From assembly GCF_963678635.1 (NCBI RefSeq), contig NC_087066.1:63618282-63682281 (forward strand): DNA of 64,000 nucleotides, read 5' to 3'. Below the pieces are notes generated by a model. That model had not been told where the DNA came from, ran no database searches, and saw only the letters and a program-made list of their open reading frames with translations. Numbering within the stretch: the first letter of the stretch is position 1; every line of letters starts with the position of its first letter. Source of the DNA: Symsagittifera roscoffensis (Eukaryota > Xenacoelomorpha > Acoela > Convolutidae). This document shows positions 25,245-36,240 of this stretch, one piece after another. Made by a program: the position numbers and the translations under genes.

Positions 25245-25383
25245 TGTCCGGACGAGCGAGGTCGTACTTTCTCGACGGCTAACGTGAACTACGGCAAACT
25301 GGAGGATCTTTCCCTGACAGAGTGTGGCCAAACTGCTTGTCTATTTCGGGAGCCGTGCGGAACCCATTCCACTGAGATGGAAG
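25245..25383 (+). CDS. Host receptor, Cys-rich exon
   Basis: Acceptor AATTTCAG, donor GGAAG|GTAAAA. It encodes CPDERGRTFSTANVNYGKLE, then LTECGQTACLFREPCGTH, a Cys-rich segment that could be a further PAN-like or linker module. It ends in phase 1 and is completed by the GC that opens the last exon to give a Gly codon. Confidence 0.65.
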
Positions 25384-25860
25384 GTAAAATAGACGAGCAA
25401 ATTTCTGCATCTCTTTAAAACCAAAAAAAAAATGTGTGATCCTTTAATTGTGTGTTATGATCACTTCTTGTGACTGTACGAAATCGATGAAAAATAAAAT
25501 CAGGGTAAAATAGTAATTGAATCTGGCAAAAAAACTGACAATATTTTAAGTTTTGTCAATACTCAACTTTTTTACCTGGTAAATCAAAAATAAAGTTCAG
25601 TAAGAATTCATTAAGTTTTGCCTTAGTTACTTCTCACCCCTGGGGAGAGCAGAAACTACAGAAAAAGGCTTAAAAAAGTACAAAACGATAAATAAGAATT
25701 GTGTTGGTGTTAATTGTCTGACAAGATCATCATTTGTTAATAACTACAAAAATTACCTAAATGGTCATAAATTAGAAGGTTCGAAGCCAGTGATGTCCAA
25801 TCGGCTTAATTAATTTTGTTTTTAAATAGTGATAAAACAAATTGGTTCCCAAGCTTATCA

Positions 25861-25945
25861 CCCCGTGTTTTGTAACCCCCTTTTTCTTTACCCCCTCTCA
25901 TATAACCCCAAAATCAGGTAACCCCACTACAACTTAACCCCTTTT
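25861..25945. repeat. Left inner terminal inverted repeat with spaced AACCCC motifs
   Basis: Six or so AACCCC/TACCCC clusters are spaced by roughly 7-11 AT-rich bases. The reverse complement of 28333-28430 shows the same clusters in the same order and similar spacing. These may be transposase binding sites; that is inference. Confidence 0.7.
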
Positions 25946-26317
25946 TAAAACCAATTGTTAGAATCAAAGTGAAAGTTACTTGAAAAGGATTCGGAACCAT
26001 ATTGTCGGTAAACATCAAGGCTTTAATTGCGAAAAATTTTGCGAACCAAAATGAGTTAACATGCACGCTGCTAAATGCCTTTTAGATTTGAACAGAAATG
26101 ACCTTGCCGGTAGTCTAGACTTTGATATGAACTTGAAAACGAATCCGACCGACATGATTCAAAATGGTGCACATACAAAACAGTCCAAAACCATTTGAAT
26201 TTCTTGACCTTGATCTTTTGGCGCCGACAGAATTGATCTACGCTTTGAAAACTCAAACATGGGCTTAATTAAAGATCAAAGAGCCAAAGTTGGAAGAATA
26301 AATCGGATGACAACCAA

Positions 26318-26392
26318 AGGCCTCATGGTATAGTGGTTAAAGCGTTAGTCTCAAAATCTAGAGATCAAAGGATCGAATCCCTGGCGGCACAA
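26318..26392 (+). other. tRNA-like sequence (Leu-CAA-like), degenerate
   Basis: It has an A-box-like start (TATAGTGGTTAAAGCG), a loop CTCAAAA that would place CAA at the anticodon position after U33, and a B-box-like GGATCGAATCC. The acceptor ends do not pair and the T stem is weak, so this is a pseudo-tRNA or SINE head, not a functional tRNA gene. It lies within the transposon. Confidence 0.3.
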
Positions 26393-26637
26393 AAAATTTT
26401 CTAATTTTCCCAAAAAAGTTGAATTTCGGGTTAAAATGATAACGGGTATACCAAGGGTACAATAAATGGGTTAACCTTACAGGGTTGGGCGGAGGGAAAA
26501 GAAAAGTCCACACCTTGTATGTATTTATTATTTTGCCGGTTTCAAATCGACTCTAGCTCAATTTTGAAAAATCAAGGGAAATAATTAAACTTGAAAAAAA
26601 ATTTATTGCTTGGCAATATAGATTAAATAGCTAATAT

Positions 26638-27991
26638 TTAACTCAAGTTCGCCATAGCGCGAAAGAAATGCAAATCAGTTTTTTCTTCGTACACATGCAT
26701 AATATTCTGCACTTTTTCGTTGAGCACCCTGTATTTTTTCTTTTTTGTAAATTGGTGCCCACTCGAGGCGTTATAAAAATTAAGTTTTTGGACGGAAGCG
26801 TCTTTTTGCAAATTTGCGATCACTTTCCATATACTGGGATGCGATCCACTGAAGTATGACTGTATGCCATAATGCCAGCCCTCTACAGCATTTGTTGTTC
26901 TGGCCAAACCCGATGATGCCGCATCCCTTTGATTCCATAAAGAAGGGGGGAATTGGGCTTCCCGATTCGGGACGAGACTTTTGATGTAGTTAGATCCAAA
27001 ATAAAGGCAAAGCTCGTCAACTTTCGCTATTTTTTCCGACTCTTTTATGGTGCGATCGCAAACTATTTGAATTTCCTCCACTATTTTATCGTATGAACTT
27101 CCTATTTCTTCTTCTTTTTCGAAAGCCAGTGCGGGTGACATTTTGAGTGCTAAAGCGAACTCGTGGTTAGTTTCGTAATCCTTTTTCAATCCGAACTCCG
27201 CGATTTTTCTCATAAAACTTTGTGAAAGATGGAAGAAACATCCCGACAGCTTGGTCTCGGGAAAGGTTTTCTGAAACGCTTGAATAGCGGCCTGCTCAAA
27301 ATCCAGTAAAATTTTTTCAGGTCTACTATCAGGGACTAGTATTTTTAGGGCTTCTAAGAAACGTTGGTAAGTTTTTTCTGTTTTTTTTTGGCAGGAACGC
27401 ATATATGCAAGCAGGGGCTATTCCTGAAAGACTAACGTGTATGGAGTAAAGTTGATAAAACATTTTCGGGGTGACTTTGAAAGTTCCATCAGCCAACCAA
27501 AAGTTGGATGTTTCAAGCACACGTAGCATTTCAGGGTCGCCGAATAAAATAATCCTCTCGTGATCATTTTGCCCACTGTCAAATCTTATAAAGTTTTTGA
27601 AAAGTTCGGGTATTTCGAAACTTCTGGTTGCTGGGGAGACTGGTAAGACTTCTTCTCGTTGCTTGCGCGCTCGTTGTGCGGTGCGAACTAAATTTTCTTT
27701 GGATGGTAGGGCTAGTTGAGTGGCAATGTTGTCTGTAATTGGCTGAATGGCGGTTGCGACTGCGACGGTTGGGGTGTTACTATCGCTTAGCTCCTTGATG
27801 TTTTTCAAAACTAGTCGAGCATCAGGTTTGCCCGTGGAAATATCGTGATTATGTTGACCCCTCGTTTCAATAAAGTTTTCTCCATCCGTAATTGCTGTTG
27901 CGCGGCATTTATGGGTTTGGTACTTTGAGCAGTTCCAATTTGTTGTTGTCTTGTTTTTTCGTTTAAGGTAATACTCGTGGCCTGATAGCAT
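26638..27991 (-). pseudogene. FLYWCH/MULE-type transposase, one frameshift
   Basis: The frame starts with ATG at 27991. The N-terminal ~60 residues form a FLYWCH-like zinc finger (WNCSKY...C...H, ending RGQHNH). The Mutator-like transposase region follows: FWLADGTFKVTPKMFYQLY holds the first catalytic Asp context, KILLDFEQAAIQAF the second, and GCFFHLSQS the CxxH motif. The frame ends at 27329. The rest of the protein (26638-27402, with ARTTNAVEGWHYGIQ, the region of the catalytic Glu) continues in another frame. The switch lies at a nine-base A/T homopolymer (27381-27389), so one base was lost or gained, or the assembly is wrong there. About 450 residues in all, a normal length for such transposases. 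Confidence 0.85.
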
Positions 27992-28332
27992 TTATTTGTC
28001 TTTCGAAGATTAAGTAAAATGGAATGACGCTTTAAACATTATATCTGATCTGATAGAGTGGTATATCAATGGTTAAAGAATTAGGCAGTATGATTTTTAT
28101 AAAACTCACAAACGTCTTTTCTTGCCTTCAATTAGCACCATGTAGGTTATCTCTGTTTTAAACGCGTGAGTGAGGGATTATTTCTCTAACTAATCGAAAT
28201 GCAATTACTTTTGAGATGCTAGAGGCATCAAGTGAATTAAGACTAGCTTTTCATGCCTCAATTAGTAAGCTTAATTGGACTACTCGTGTACTTATAAAAA
28301 GGACTTAATTTGAAACAAATTATCGTCATTAA

Positions 28333-28430
28333 AAGGGGGTTAAATTGTTGTGGGGTTATCACGTTACGGGGTTATGATATAGGGGGTGTAAGCAGAGGGG
28401 GTTAAATATCGTAGGGTTAAAGAGTGGGAC
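28333..28430. repeat. Right inner terminal inverted repeat
   Basis: It is the partner of 25861-25945 on the opposite strand, with GGGGTT clusters at similar spacing. Confidence 0.7.
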
Positions 28431-28839
28431 ACCAAACAAATTATATATACTCTCAAACCTATAGTAAATGATGCAAGTTTTGAAGGTAGTCGTCGGCATG
28501 CAAATCGAATCGGACTTTATTAATTGAATCGCCAAAACGGCTAAATATCGATCGACGGAGCGCGACAAAGTAAAGGTTTGGTTGGAGTGGCGTGGAAAAA
28601 ATGATTCCTTGGCCAAACTTAGATTCAGAATAGACTCCTGAAGAGCTAATTTATGAGCTAATATTAATTGGTCAAAAAGGACTTGTTTTGAACAAAATCG
28701 GTTTAACCAAATTGGTTAAATCAGTTAAACAAACCAATTTTTCAACCAATAGGTTAAACCAATTGTTAAACAATTGGTTATATTGGACATCACTGGTCGA
28801 AGCGCTAGATGGTATTATGTAAGATGTGAAGCGAATCTT

Positions 28840-28934
28840 AAGTCACTAAATCTCCGCTTCTCAATCGAGAGGTCGCTGGTTCGAGGCTCACCTTGATCTG
28901 TGCTTGTTGTTTGGAATTAGGCAGCACTACTCAG
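28840..28934 (+). repeat. tRNA-derived SINE-like repeat, copy B
   Basis: Homologous to 8487-8580. It contains GGTTCGAGGCTC as a B-box-like element. It lies just outside the right end of the DNA transposon. Confidence 0.45.
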
Positions 28935-28993
28935 TTCAGAAAATACGCAGAAACTGCATGTATGTCTTTATTAAGAGGCAAAACTTTTTATAG

Positions 28994-31900
28994 GCCAGCT
29001 AGTGAGTCTAATTGATCCAGTCATCATAGACGGCAGCAGTGAATACGAAGCGAACCATTTGTGCAACTTCTCATTCGCATCAACTGAGTCCAAATTCTAC
29101 AAGTTCGTATTTTACGACCTCAACACGTGGTGCGCGGACGAACTTATTTTACAGTCTGCCGACGGTAGTATCCAATATTCGCTATGTTCCGACACTCGAG
29201 GCACCGATCAGAGCTCCTTTGAAATTTGCATACCCTCTTCGGAAGCCAAAATTAATTTTGTTACCGGAAACACGAATGTTGTCGAAAATCCGGAAAGGTC
29301 AGGATTCACAGCGTCGTATTTCCAAATTGACCAATCAGAGTGCACGGTGAGCCCGACTAGCGAGGCGGACTCCGCATGTTCGGCCGCCGAAGGGCGTTAC
29401 GTGAACGAGTCTACGGAACTTAGAGGACCCCTTTACCCGCAAGCATACCCCTCAAACTCGGCTTGTCTGTGGAACGTTGTATCGGAAATTGAAGATGTTT
29501 ACATTTTGGTACGAGCTGTGGACTTGGACTTGGGAATCCCAGGTTCGACGGAGTTTGAGACAACTGACTCTATCGTAGTAAGAGATACGGAAGGTGCCGA
29601 ATTAGTATACCTTCCGAGTTCTAGCAAACCCTACCGATCAATTTTGACTTTGTCGCCAAATTTGACCATCAATTTTATGTCATCCAGAATTTTCAACTGG
29701 CACAAAAATTTTCGTATTGAAGTCAAGTTTGTGACTTTGCAAGAAAATACGGACGAATTTTTGTTTCATGACTACTGCTTGAGCGAAGACATGCAAAGTA
29801 TTTGCCAGTTCCCTTTTATTTATGATGGCAGAAATTATTCGGGCTGTGATTTTCTAGACGAAGTTGATGAAAGTGTTTCGTGCATTTCGACAAAGGGAGT
29901 AAAAATAACATGCAATACTGATATAGACAGCTGTCAACCGGAAACGGCCTTTTTTGTGTCTACTGAATTAGTTTTCGAATCGAACTCGGATAAAGTCATT
30001 ATATCTTGGGTAATGTCTAGTCGATACTGGTCTTACTTCGATGTAAATATTAATGGCCAAGCTTATAAAACTGAGATAAGAACTCTTTCTGTAGAGATAC
30101 AAAATTTCACCGACTTTGCTTTGCCTGATAAGCGTAGAAGTGCTGATGAAGCCCCTGTTCTTTACGGTGTAGAAATATTCAAAAAATCATTCGGCCTCGA
30201 ACACAGAAGTGTATATTTTATAATCGAACCCAACTTGAAAATAGCCCTGAGCGCTTTGGGCCCGAGAGTGGCGTCAATAAATTGGGATTCCTCTTTGATC
30301 GTGCAAAGAATTGTTGTAACTCCTCATTTGGACGCATTCGCAAACGCGACATCATTCCAACAACTGGAACGGCATCTTCAGGTGGATCCTTACGAGACTA
30401 ATGCAACAATCCCTTCTGGAGAAACCAGTTTCGATCTGGGAGCAGTGGTCTCCCCGGGAATTCCCTATAAGGTCAAAGTAGAAACTAATAATTCTGCGGT
30501 TGCAATTGAATCTGAAATCTACATACCACCGGTGGCCTTGACAACTGAGGTCAATCAGATTGATTTTTCTTTCAGCGGATCAGGAAAAGTGACCTTTTCT
30601 GGGTCATTGACCTCGGATACTATCTGTTCATTTATCGAGTTGAAATCTGTCCCCGCTAGTCAAGATAACTCTGAGCCGCTGCAACTAGATTGTGGATTAG
30701 ATAACGGTTGTATACAAACGAACGGATCCTTTTATACTGAGATAATCAGCGATAATTTCCAATACGGATTATGTTACGACATGTACATAACAAGCTCGAC
30801 CCTCGCTAGTAATTCAAAGGTGAGCTTGATTGAAATGTGCCTTGAACCTCCGATGATCAATAGTTCGACTGTTCAAGTAGCCGAACGATCGAGCGAGTCT
30901 CTCAAGCTAATTTGGGAGGCGCCGACGCCTAATAACTTCGACGTTTATCTAGCCGATGTCTCGTTTTGCACTGATTGTTCGTGCGCGAGTATTGAGGTTT
31001 TGGAAGAGTTTCTTCTAAATGATCCTGAATTGGAATTGGACGGGTTGATTCCTGGCGTACAGTACCGCATTAATTTGACAACTGTGGTTAACCACGGGAA
31101 TATTGAAACCAAAATTGACTTTAGTGATCCTCTGTCAGTTGAGGAAGACACCTTAGCGATTGATGCCGACCCTGTTGATATTGTGTTTACAAACAATAGA
31201 CTCTATCTGAACTGGGCCGTTCCAGCTCTAGGGCCAGATGAAGTTGGAACAGTCGGCTTCCGAAATGGATTCAAGGTCACACTTTTGGATAACAATGACA
31301 TAATTGAAGAGACTTTCACACGAGAAGCGGGATCGTTCAACGATGTTCAGTTGAACTTCGCAAGACCTGCTCATCTGTACACTGTCAAGTTACAGACCGT
31401 GTCTTGTTCAGGTATTCAGACGTCTGAAGGATTGGAGCTCAACCAGGTTTCACCACCCGAAAACTTGAAGGAGAACGAGTTCGTCCTCACCGACGTTACG
31501 ACTACAGGATTCAAAGTCGAATGCAATCGCGATGCTCCAGATGTCGAAGGGAATACAGAAGTGACCTTTGCGGTTGAAATCGCAGATGATTCAGGAAAAG
31601 TAATCAGAGATTTTGAACTGGATTGCTCAGAGGCGCAAAGGTCGCAAGAGTTAACCGATTTAGATCCCGAAAATACCTACACCGTTGAAGTGAAAGCGAA
31701 AGCGTCTAACGCTAATAGTTATGTTCAATCTGTTTACTCAGATCCTATAAGTTCCAATATTCGTGTACTTCCCGAGGGAGCAGAAATAAAAGCAACCGAA
31801 GTTTCGGCCGAGTTCACGCTTCCACGAAGTGCACTTCAGTTTCCCGCAGGAGTTACGCAATTTTACATTCTTGTTGCCGAAGCGGAAGAGATTTCGCCGA

Positions 31901-33636
31901 CGCTCGACCAAGCCGAAACTTTCAGTACTTGGAAGCAAGTGTACGCCACAGACAACGGGGAGACGGAAAATGTTAAAGTGTATCAAGCAACGTCGCAAAT
32001 GGCATATCCACCACAAAATTCTTCAAACGTTTTCGATCTAGGAAACGATCTGTATATGTTTAAAATTGGCACTGAAACATACAGAGATTGCTTGAATAAG
32101 ACTGAAAGTGAAATTTGTGACAGTCAGTTGATGTCTGGAACATTCTACTCACTTCTAATTGTCGGTTTGCTTCCTAATGGCACCCGAGTCATCGGTGGCA
32201 GAGATTTCGGAGTCTTCAAAACCGCAGATTTGATCACGAATTTCTCAGTTATATTATCCAGCTCAACCTCATTAAAAGTTGAGTTTAAAGATGACATATC
32301 AACTCAAGATACCATCTACAACCTCAAGTATCAGTTTGAGGGTCCAGTTTTGGAGGAACAGCGACAGAAGAGATCTGCAGGAGACAACTCAGCTTCTGCC
32401 ACTACTAACACGACCTCCGAAACTATCTCGTCCAGCAAACGTAAGATATGCTCGAATATTGATGGCGAAGCTGGTGCGAACACAGGCTGTTTCATGTACA
32501 TACATGGCTTAGATCCGTTCTCTAAATATATTCTTGAAGTGAGTCTCGAAATTGGAGGCGTCAATAGTACTGACACTTGGACAGGCGAAGCAGATACTAT
32601 AAAGAAAGAGAACGATGTTGGACCAGGCGACGGCGACGTTCTATCCCTTTCAGCAATACCTCCGTTTCTGCAGGATCCAAACATACACGAAGTTGTGATT
32701 CTGGTTGGCGTCAGACGCAACAGCCTGGAAAATGTTACGATACCCTACAATAATTGGGACGATGTTTTTGGGGTTCCTGCTGGGGATAGTCCTGCAAGAG
32801 GTGTATATCAGCCGTATCCACCTTTTAATTACAGCACAATCGATGAAATTCCGGGACTATCTATTGAGGATGGCCAACTTAAACTGACCATTGGCGAAGG
32901 TGATTCAGATGATAATTGCACCTACTGCAACAAAGCTTTGCCAGATGATGACTCAACAAAGTACTATATCTGGTTTATAGGCCAACTAGAAGATGAGCAT
33001 CCGCTTATTTCGGGGCCTTATGGCGCGTTCAGTGCTTCTGTGAGTAAGAGCAGCGACTTCGCTTCTGCAGGCATCGGGTTACTGTTTGCTATAATCTTTT
33101 TCATCCTCATACTTATTTTGGTGATTCTTTTGGTTGTCTACTACCGTCGCCACGGACGCAACAAGCTACGAAAACCAATTGAGTCGCACGAGCACCCAGT
33201 TTTTGTTCACAACCCACTAAACGAAGCTGATTTGCAGTCCTGCAGTGAATATCCAAAAAGTCCGGGCTCCGACACTCCGGCTTCTGGAATGTGGGGAGGA
33301 GTCGGTGGGTGGGGTAACGACGAAATTGACGGGGGCATGTTTGCCAGATCTCCTGCGCTTCCCGAGGCGGAAATTGAACCCATGTACGAAGAGGACAAGA
33401 CTGTATCGCCGAACCAAGTACAGATAACTTCGGTTCCCAACCGAAACAGTGTCGTGTCTTCTGACGAGAGCATTCCACGACTGACTACCAATTTCGCGCC
33501 GGCGTTTCTGGCAAATCCCGTGGCAGAGACTGCGAACCAGATTGAACCGACAGAATCGAATGCTGCTCAAGATAACGAGGGATTCGTAGCGGAGGCTGAG
33601 TTTGCAGTGAACCCTACAAGCCCCGATGAAATGTAA
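28994..33636 (+). CDS. Host receptor, 4.6-kb terminal exon: CUB2, FN2, FN3, TM, tail
   Basis: The exon follows acceptor TTATAG. The frame is open from its first base to TAA at 33636 and has no ATG at its start, so it is not a separate gene. Numbering from GTG 29002, I read: a CUB-like domain (about 18-108), a second CUB with RGPLYPQAYPSNSACLW (125-247), an FN2 module with CQFPFIYDGRNYSGC (258-300), then several FN3-like domains to about 1340. A furin-type site RQKR|S lies at 1121-1124 and a weaker KRRS near 375. One transmembrane helix (GIGLLFAIIFFILILILVI and on, about 1357-1380) is followed by basic YYRRHGR and a tail of ~165 residues without a recognised enzyme domain. Type I cell-surface receptor or adhesion protein by architecture; ligand and function unknown. 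Confidence 0.85.
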
Positions 33637-34469
33637 ATTCTGAACTTAACCGAAATTTATACCAAAAGAAGTTTTTTTGTTAAATTGAACCGAAACGGAT
33701 AAAATTAAACTATTTAGTTTTGTAAAATTGCAGATTTTTCCCTTTAAAAAATTTCCTCTGTTAGAATGAAGAATATTTTGAGTGTTTAAAATTCATTGAT
33801 TTGTTCAAATATCGTTTTACAAGACAAGAAAACTTAAGTTGGTCAAAGCAAAAAATACTAGCGTGCAGGACTGTGATACCACGATTCAAGGACTGAATCA
33901 CCCTAAGACAATACCCCAGGACAAAACCCCACTCGATACAATCCCCCAGGTTGTAATCCTTCCTGTTGATACTAGTCTCTTTGTTGAACCCCACAGTATT
34001 TAACCTTGTGTCTGACTCCGGCTTTAGGACAGGCTTTCTCTTCGTTTTCGCTTCTACTTTTTCCTCTTGAATGTTCCGGCAACTAAAAGTAGTAGGGGGA
34101 TTTTGTCTTTGGGTGTGTTTTAGTTTTTTCTGGCTTTGAAAAATGAAAAAAAAAAGAACCTGGAAAATAATTAGAAAAAGTTATAGAAATTTTCTTTTTT
34201 TTACATTTCATTACGAGGCCAAACTGTGCTTTGTATAGGCGCACAATTTGGTTTTTTCCTTGTTGCGGAATCTGCTTAGAATTCAGAAAATACAGTTTGG
34301 CCTCGTAACGTTTTTGTTTTGTCATTCATTTCTCGAAGAAAACTATAGTCTATTAATTAGTTCACTGGCGTTCTAAGCTTTAGTTTCTCCTCTTATCATA
34401 CCACGCCCAAAAACGGTATTAGTTTGAAAAAAAAATTATTGAAAAAGAATTATAGTTATTCTACTTGGT
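33637..34469. other. 3' flank of the host gene
   Basis: Probably 3' untranslated sequence at first (GATAAA-like signal near 33698), then intergenic. It contains the inverted repeat at 34211-34308. The final part may include a 5' LTR of the following gypsy fragment, but I could not delimit one. Confidence 0.4.
34211..34308. repeat. Inverted repeat, 17-bp perfect arms
   Basis: TTACGAGGCCAAACTGT at 34211-34227 and its exact complement at 34292-34308 enclose a 64-base loop. This could be the two ends of a very small foldback element. Confidence 0.7.
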
Positions 34470-34607
34470 ATCACATGGCGCAGCCAGCAGGATTCTTGTC
34501 TCAAGATAAAAGAGCTGACATGGGTTTTCCTGTTTTCTGGACTTCAACAAACAAATTCTAATCCGCCATGGAACTTCAAAATTTGATTCGAACATTTTTT
34601 ACTAGCC

Positions 34608-35540
34608 GTGACGGTCAAAGAAAATGTGAATCCAGATGTATTATTGGAAGACCCAAAAGCAGCCATAGAAGAGCCAGTTCATCGTCCTGAGACACCAAGA
34701 ACTGGTAGAGATGCGCGAGTAAAAACGGATCGAGAACCAAGGGACAGACTGGCAAGAGACAGAGTTTTGCTTGAAAATGAAGAAAGAAGGTAACGAGGGC
34801 CCAAGGTCGGTCTTATTGTGTATTACAATGAAGTCCAAAAACGGCTCGCTTCGAGACTATTCCTAGCCCTAGGTACAGAGAGGAAGAAAAGTTTTGTCCA
34901 GAAAAATCCCCATACAGAAGTTTCTAAGCTCGAGTTCAGGGAAATGGTGACATTGGCTAAGGCATCGTTTGAAAAAAAAATGTTTAAAAGAAGAGTATCA
35001 CATACGAGAGGTATGAATTGTTAACTATATCAAAAGAAAGAGGAGAGATATTGGAATCTTTTTATGCCACTCTGACTGCTCAGACAGAGAAAGTGGAGCT
35101 AGGCACATTAAAAGACGAACTAGTTAGGGACTTATTTATTTCAAAGATGAAAATTAGTATTACAAGATACACTAACGTTCGAGACATACGCACCAGACGA
35201 GGTCCTCAATCGAGCGTTCAAGTTTGAACAAAGCAAACAAACGACACAAGCGTTTCAGAAATCATGCGCTAATACTGCAAGTGCAGGCCACTTCTCGGGG
35301 TCGCAGATTTAAATAAAAGCAGGAACCCGTTTTGGCGGCCGGCAATGAGCGTCAAAACAGTAGATGACCAAACAGAGAACAGTATAAGCGAAAAAAATGA
35401 TGCCAGAAATACTACGAGGCCCCGAGCAGAACAGAATTAGTGTACGAAATGTGGAAGAACGTTCGGGGAGGGACACGTAAAGAATTGCCCAGCAATGAGA
35501 AAAACATGTAAAAATTGTAACAAACCGAACCATTTCGCTT
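34608..35540 (+). pseudogene. gag: gypsy Gag remnant with zinc knuckles
   Basis: The coding signal jumps between frames at least twice (pieces 34608-34793, 34818-35024, 35018-35227). It ends with zinc knuckles near 35437-35540: CTKCGRTFGEGHVKNC and CKNCNKPNHFA. Nucleocapsid knuckles bind the element RNA. In-frame stops make it non-functional. Confidence 0.65.
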
Positions 35541-35813
35541 AAATGTCTCGATCGCACCAAACAAACGATGTGACGGAACACAATTCAAGTTCAGGCGAAG
35601 AATGTAATCTGATTCAAAGTTTCAATTCTTGTGACGAATTTGAGATCAAGTCAATCGAAACTGCCTATATGTCAGTCGAGCAAACAGAAGATTACATTGA
35701 GAACCGGCTGGAGGCGAAAGAATACCTAGATACAGATCAGAGATAGTCACAGAAAATCAAAAAGAATGATATACGGAGGAATCCCCAGTTGCAACAGATA
35801 AGCACTGAAGGCG

Positions 35814-36047
35814 TTGGTCAGAATTGATAACCAAATCATAAACATGACTATAGACACAGGGAGCCCAGTATCCTTCTTTAACTGGGCAACGACGAAGCAG
35901 ATACTGGAAGGATCCCCCAATCCCAAGTTCATTCCAGCAGAAAGACTAAATTTGTCAGCGCAGTTTGTCAATTATAATGAACACCCGGTTTTGATTTTGG
36001 GAGCGCTCAAGGCAAACATCAGATCAGCTGGATGGGAGGTAGGTTAG
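35814..36047 (+). pseudogene. gypsy aspartic protease remnant
   Basis: The segment MTIDTGSPVSFFNW carries the D-T-G-S catalytic motif of retroviral-type aspartic proteases in the right position after Gag. It is truncated: the frame ends soon after ALKANIRSAGWEVG. Downstream a 19-base stretch (AGTTCGGATTCCGATATTC) is repeated in tandem near 36064 and 36096. Confidence 0.6.
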
Positions 36048-36240
36048 ACAGAGTCAGGACAGTTCGGATTCCGATATTCTAACAGGACAGATTCGGATAG
36101 TTCGGATTCCGATATTCCACACATCGAGTGGAAAACCATGGACAAATATATCAAGGCCAACACAGGGACTGGAACTTCTTCATCAACGGATGAAGAAAAA
36201 CCGAATTTAGTTTCGTTTTGGGACCACATCCGTTTGTAGT

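Larger units (their letters stand above)
25788..28795 (-). mobile_element. Complete MULE-type DNA transposon with TIRs and TSD
   Basis: The element is inserted in the last intron of the host gene, opposite to it. Its tips are exact inverted copies: CAGTGATGTCCAAT at the left (25788) and ATTGGACATCACTG at the right (ending 28795). The eight flanking bases are TTCGAAGC (25780-25787) and GTCGAAGC (28796-28803), a 7/8 target-site duplication. Further inside, both ends carry a G/C-clustered inverted region with regularly spaced AACCCC motifs (25861-25945 and 28333-28430). The single gene is a FLYWCH/MULE-type transposase. The CAGTG tip is typical of hAT elements, while the transposase is of Mutator-like type; 8-9-base duplications fit both. 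Confidence 0.8.
34470..36240 (+). mobile_element. Ty3/gypsy retrotransposon fragment (gag-protease), decayed
   Basis: A primer-binding-site-like stretch (TGGCGCAGCCAGCAGG near 34480) is followed by gag and protease remnants in several frames. There is no reverse transcriptase before 37 kb, so the 3' part is lost. The gag core contains LESFYATLTAQ, then LGTLKDELVRDLFISKM, a pattern common in gypsy Gag. Confidence 0.7.

Noticed and set aside
26318-26392. Functional tRNA-Leu gene
   Set aside because: The acceptor stem does not pair and the T stem is weak.
29002-29010. GTG at 29002 as the start of a separate 1544-codon gene
   Set aside because: The frame is open back to a splice acceptor at 28993 and joins the preceding exon in phase. 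There is no ATG.
33113-33570. Overlapping - strand frames of 94-121 codons
   Set aside because: Shadows of the receptor's cytoplasmic-tail coding sequence.
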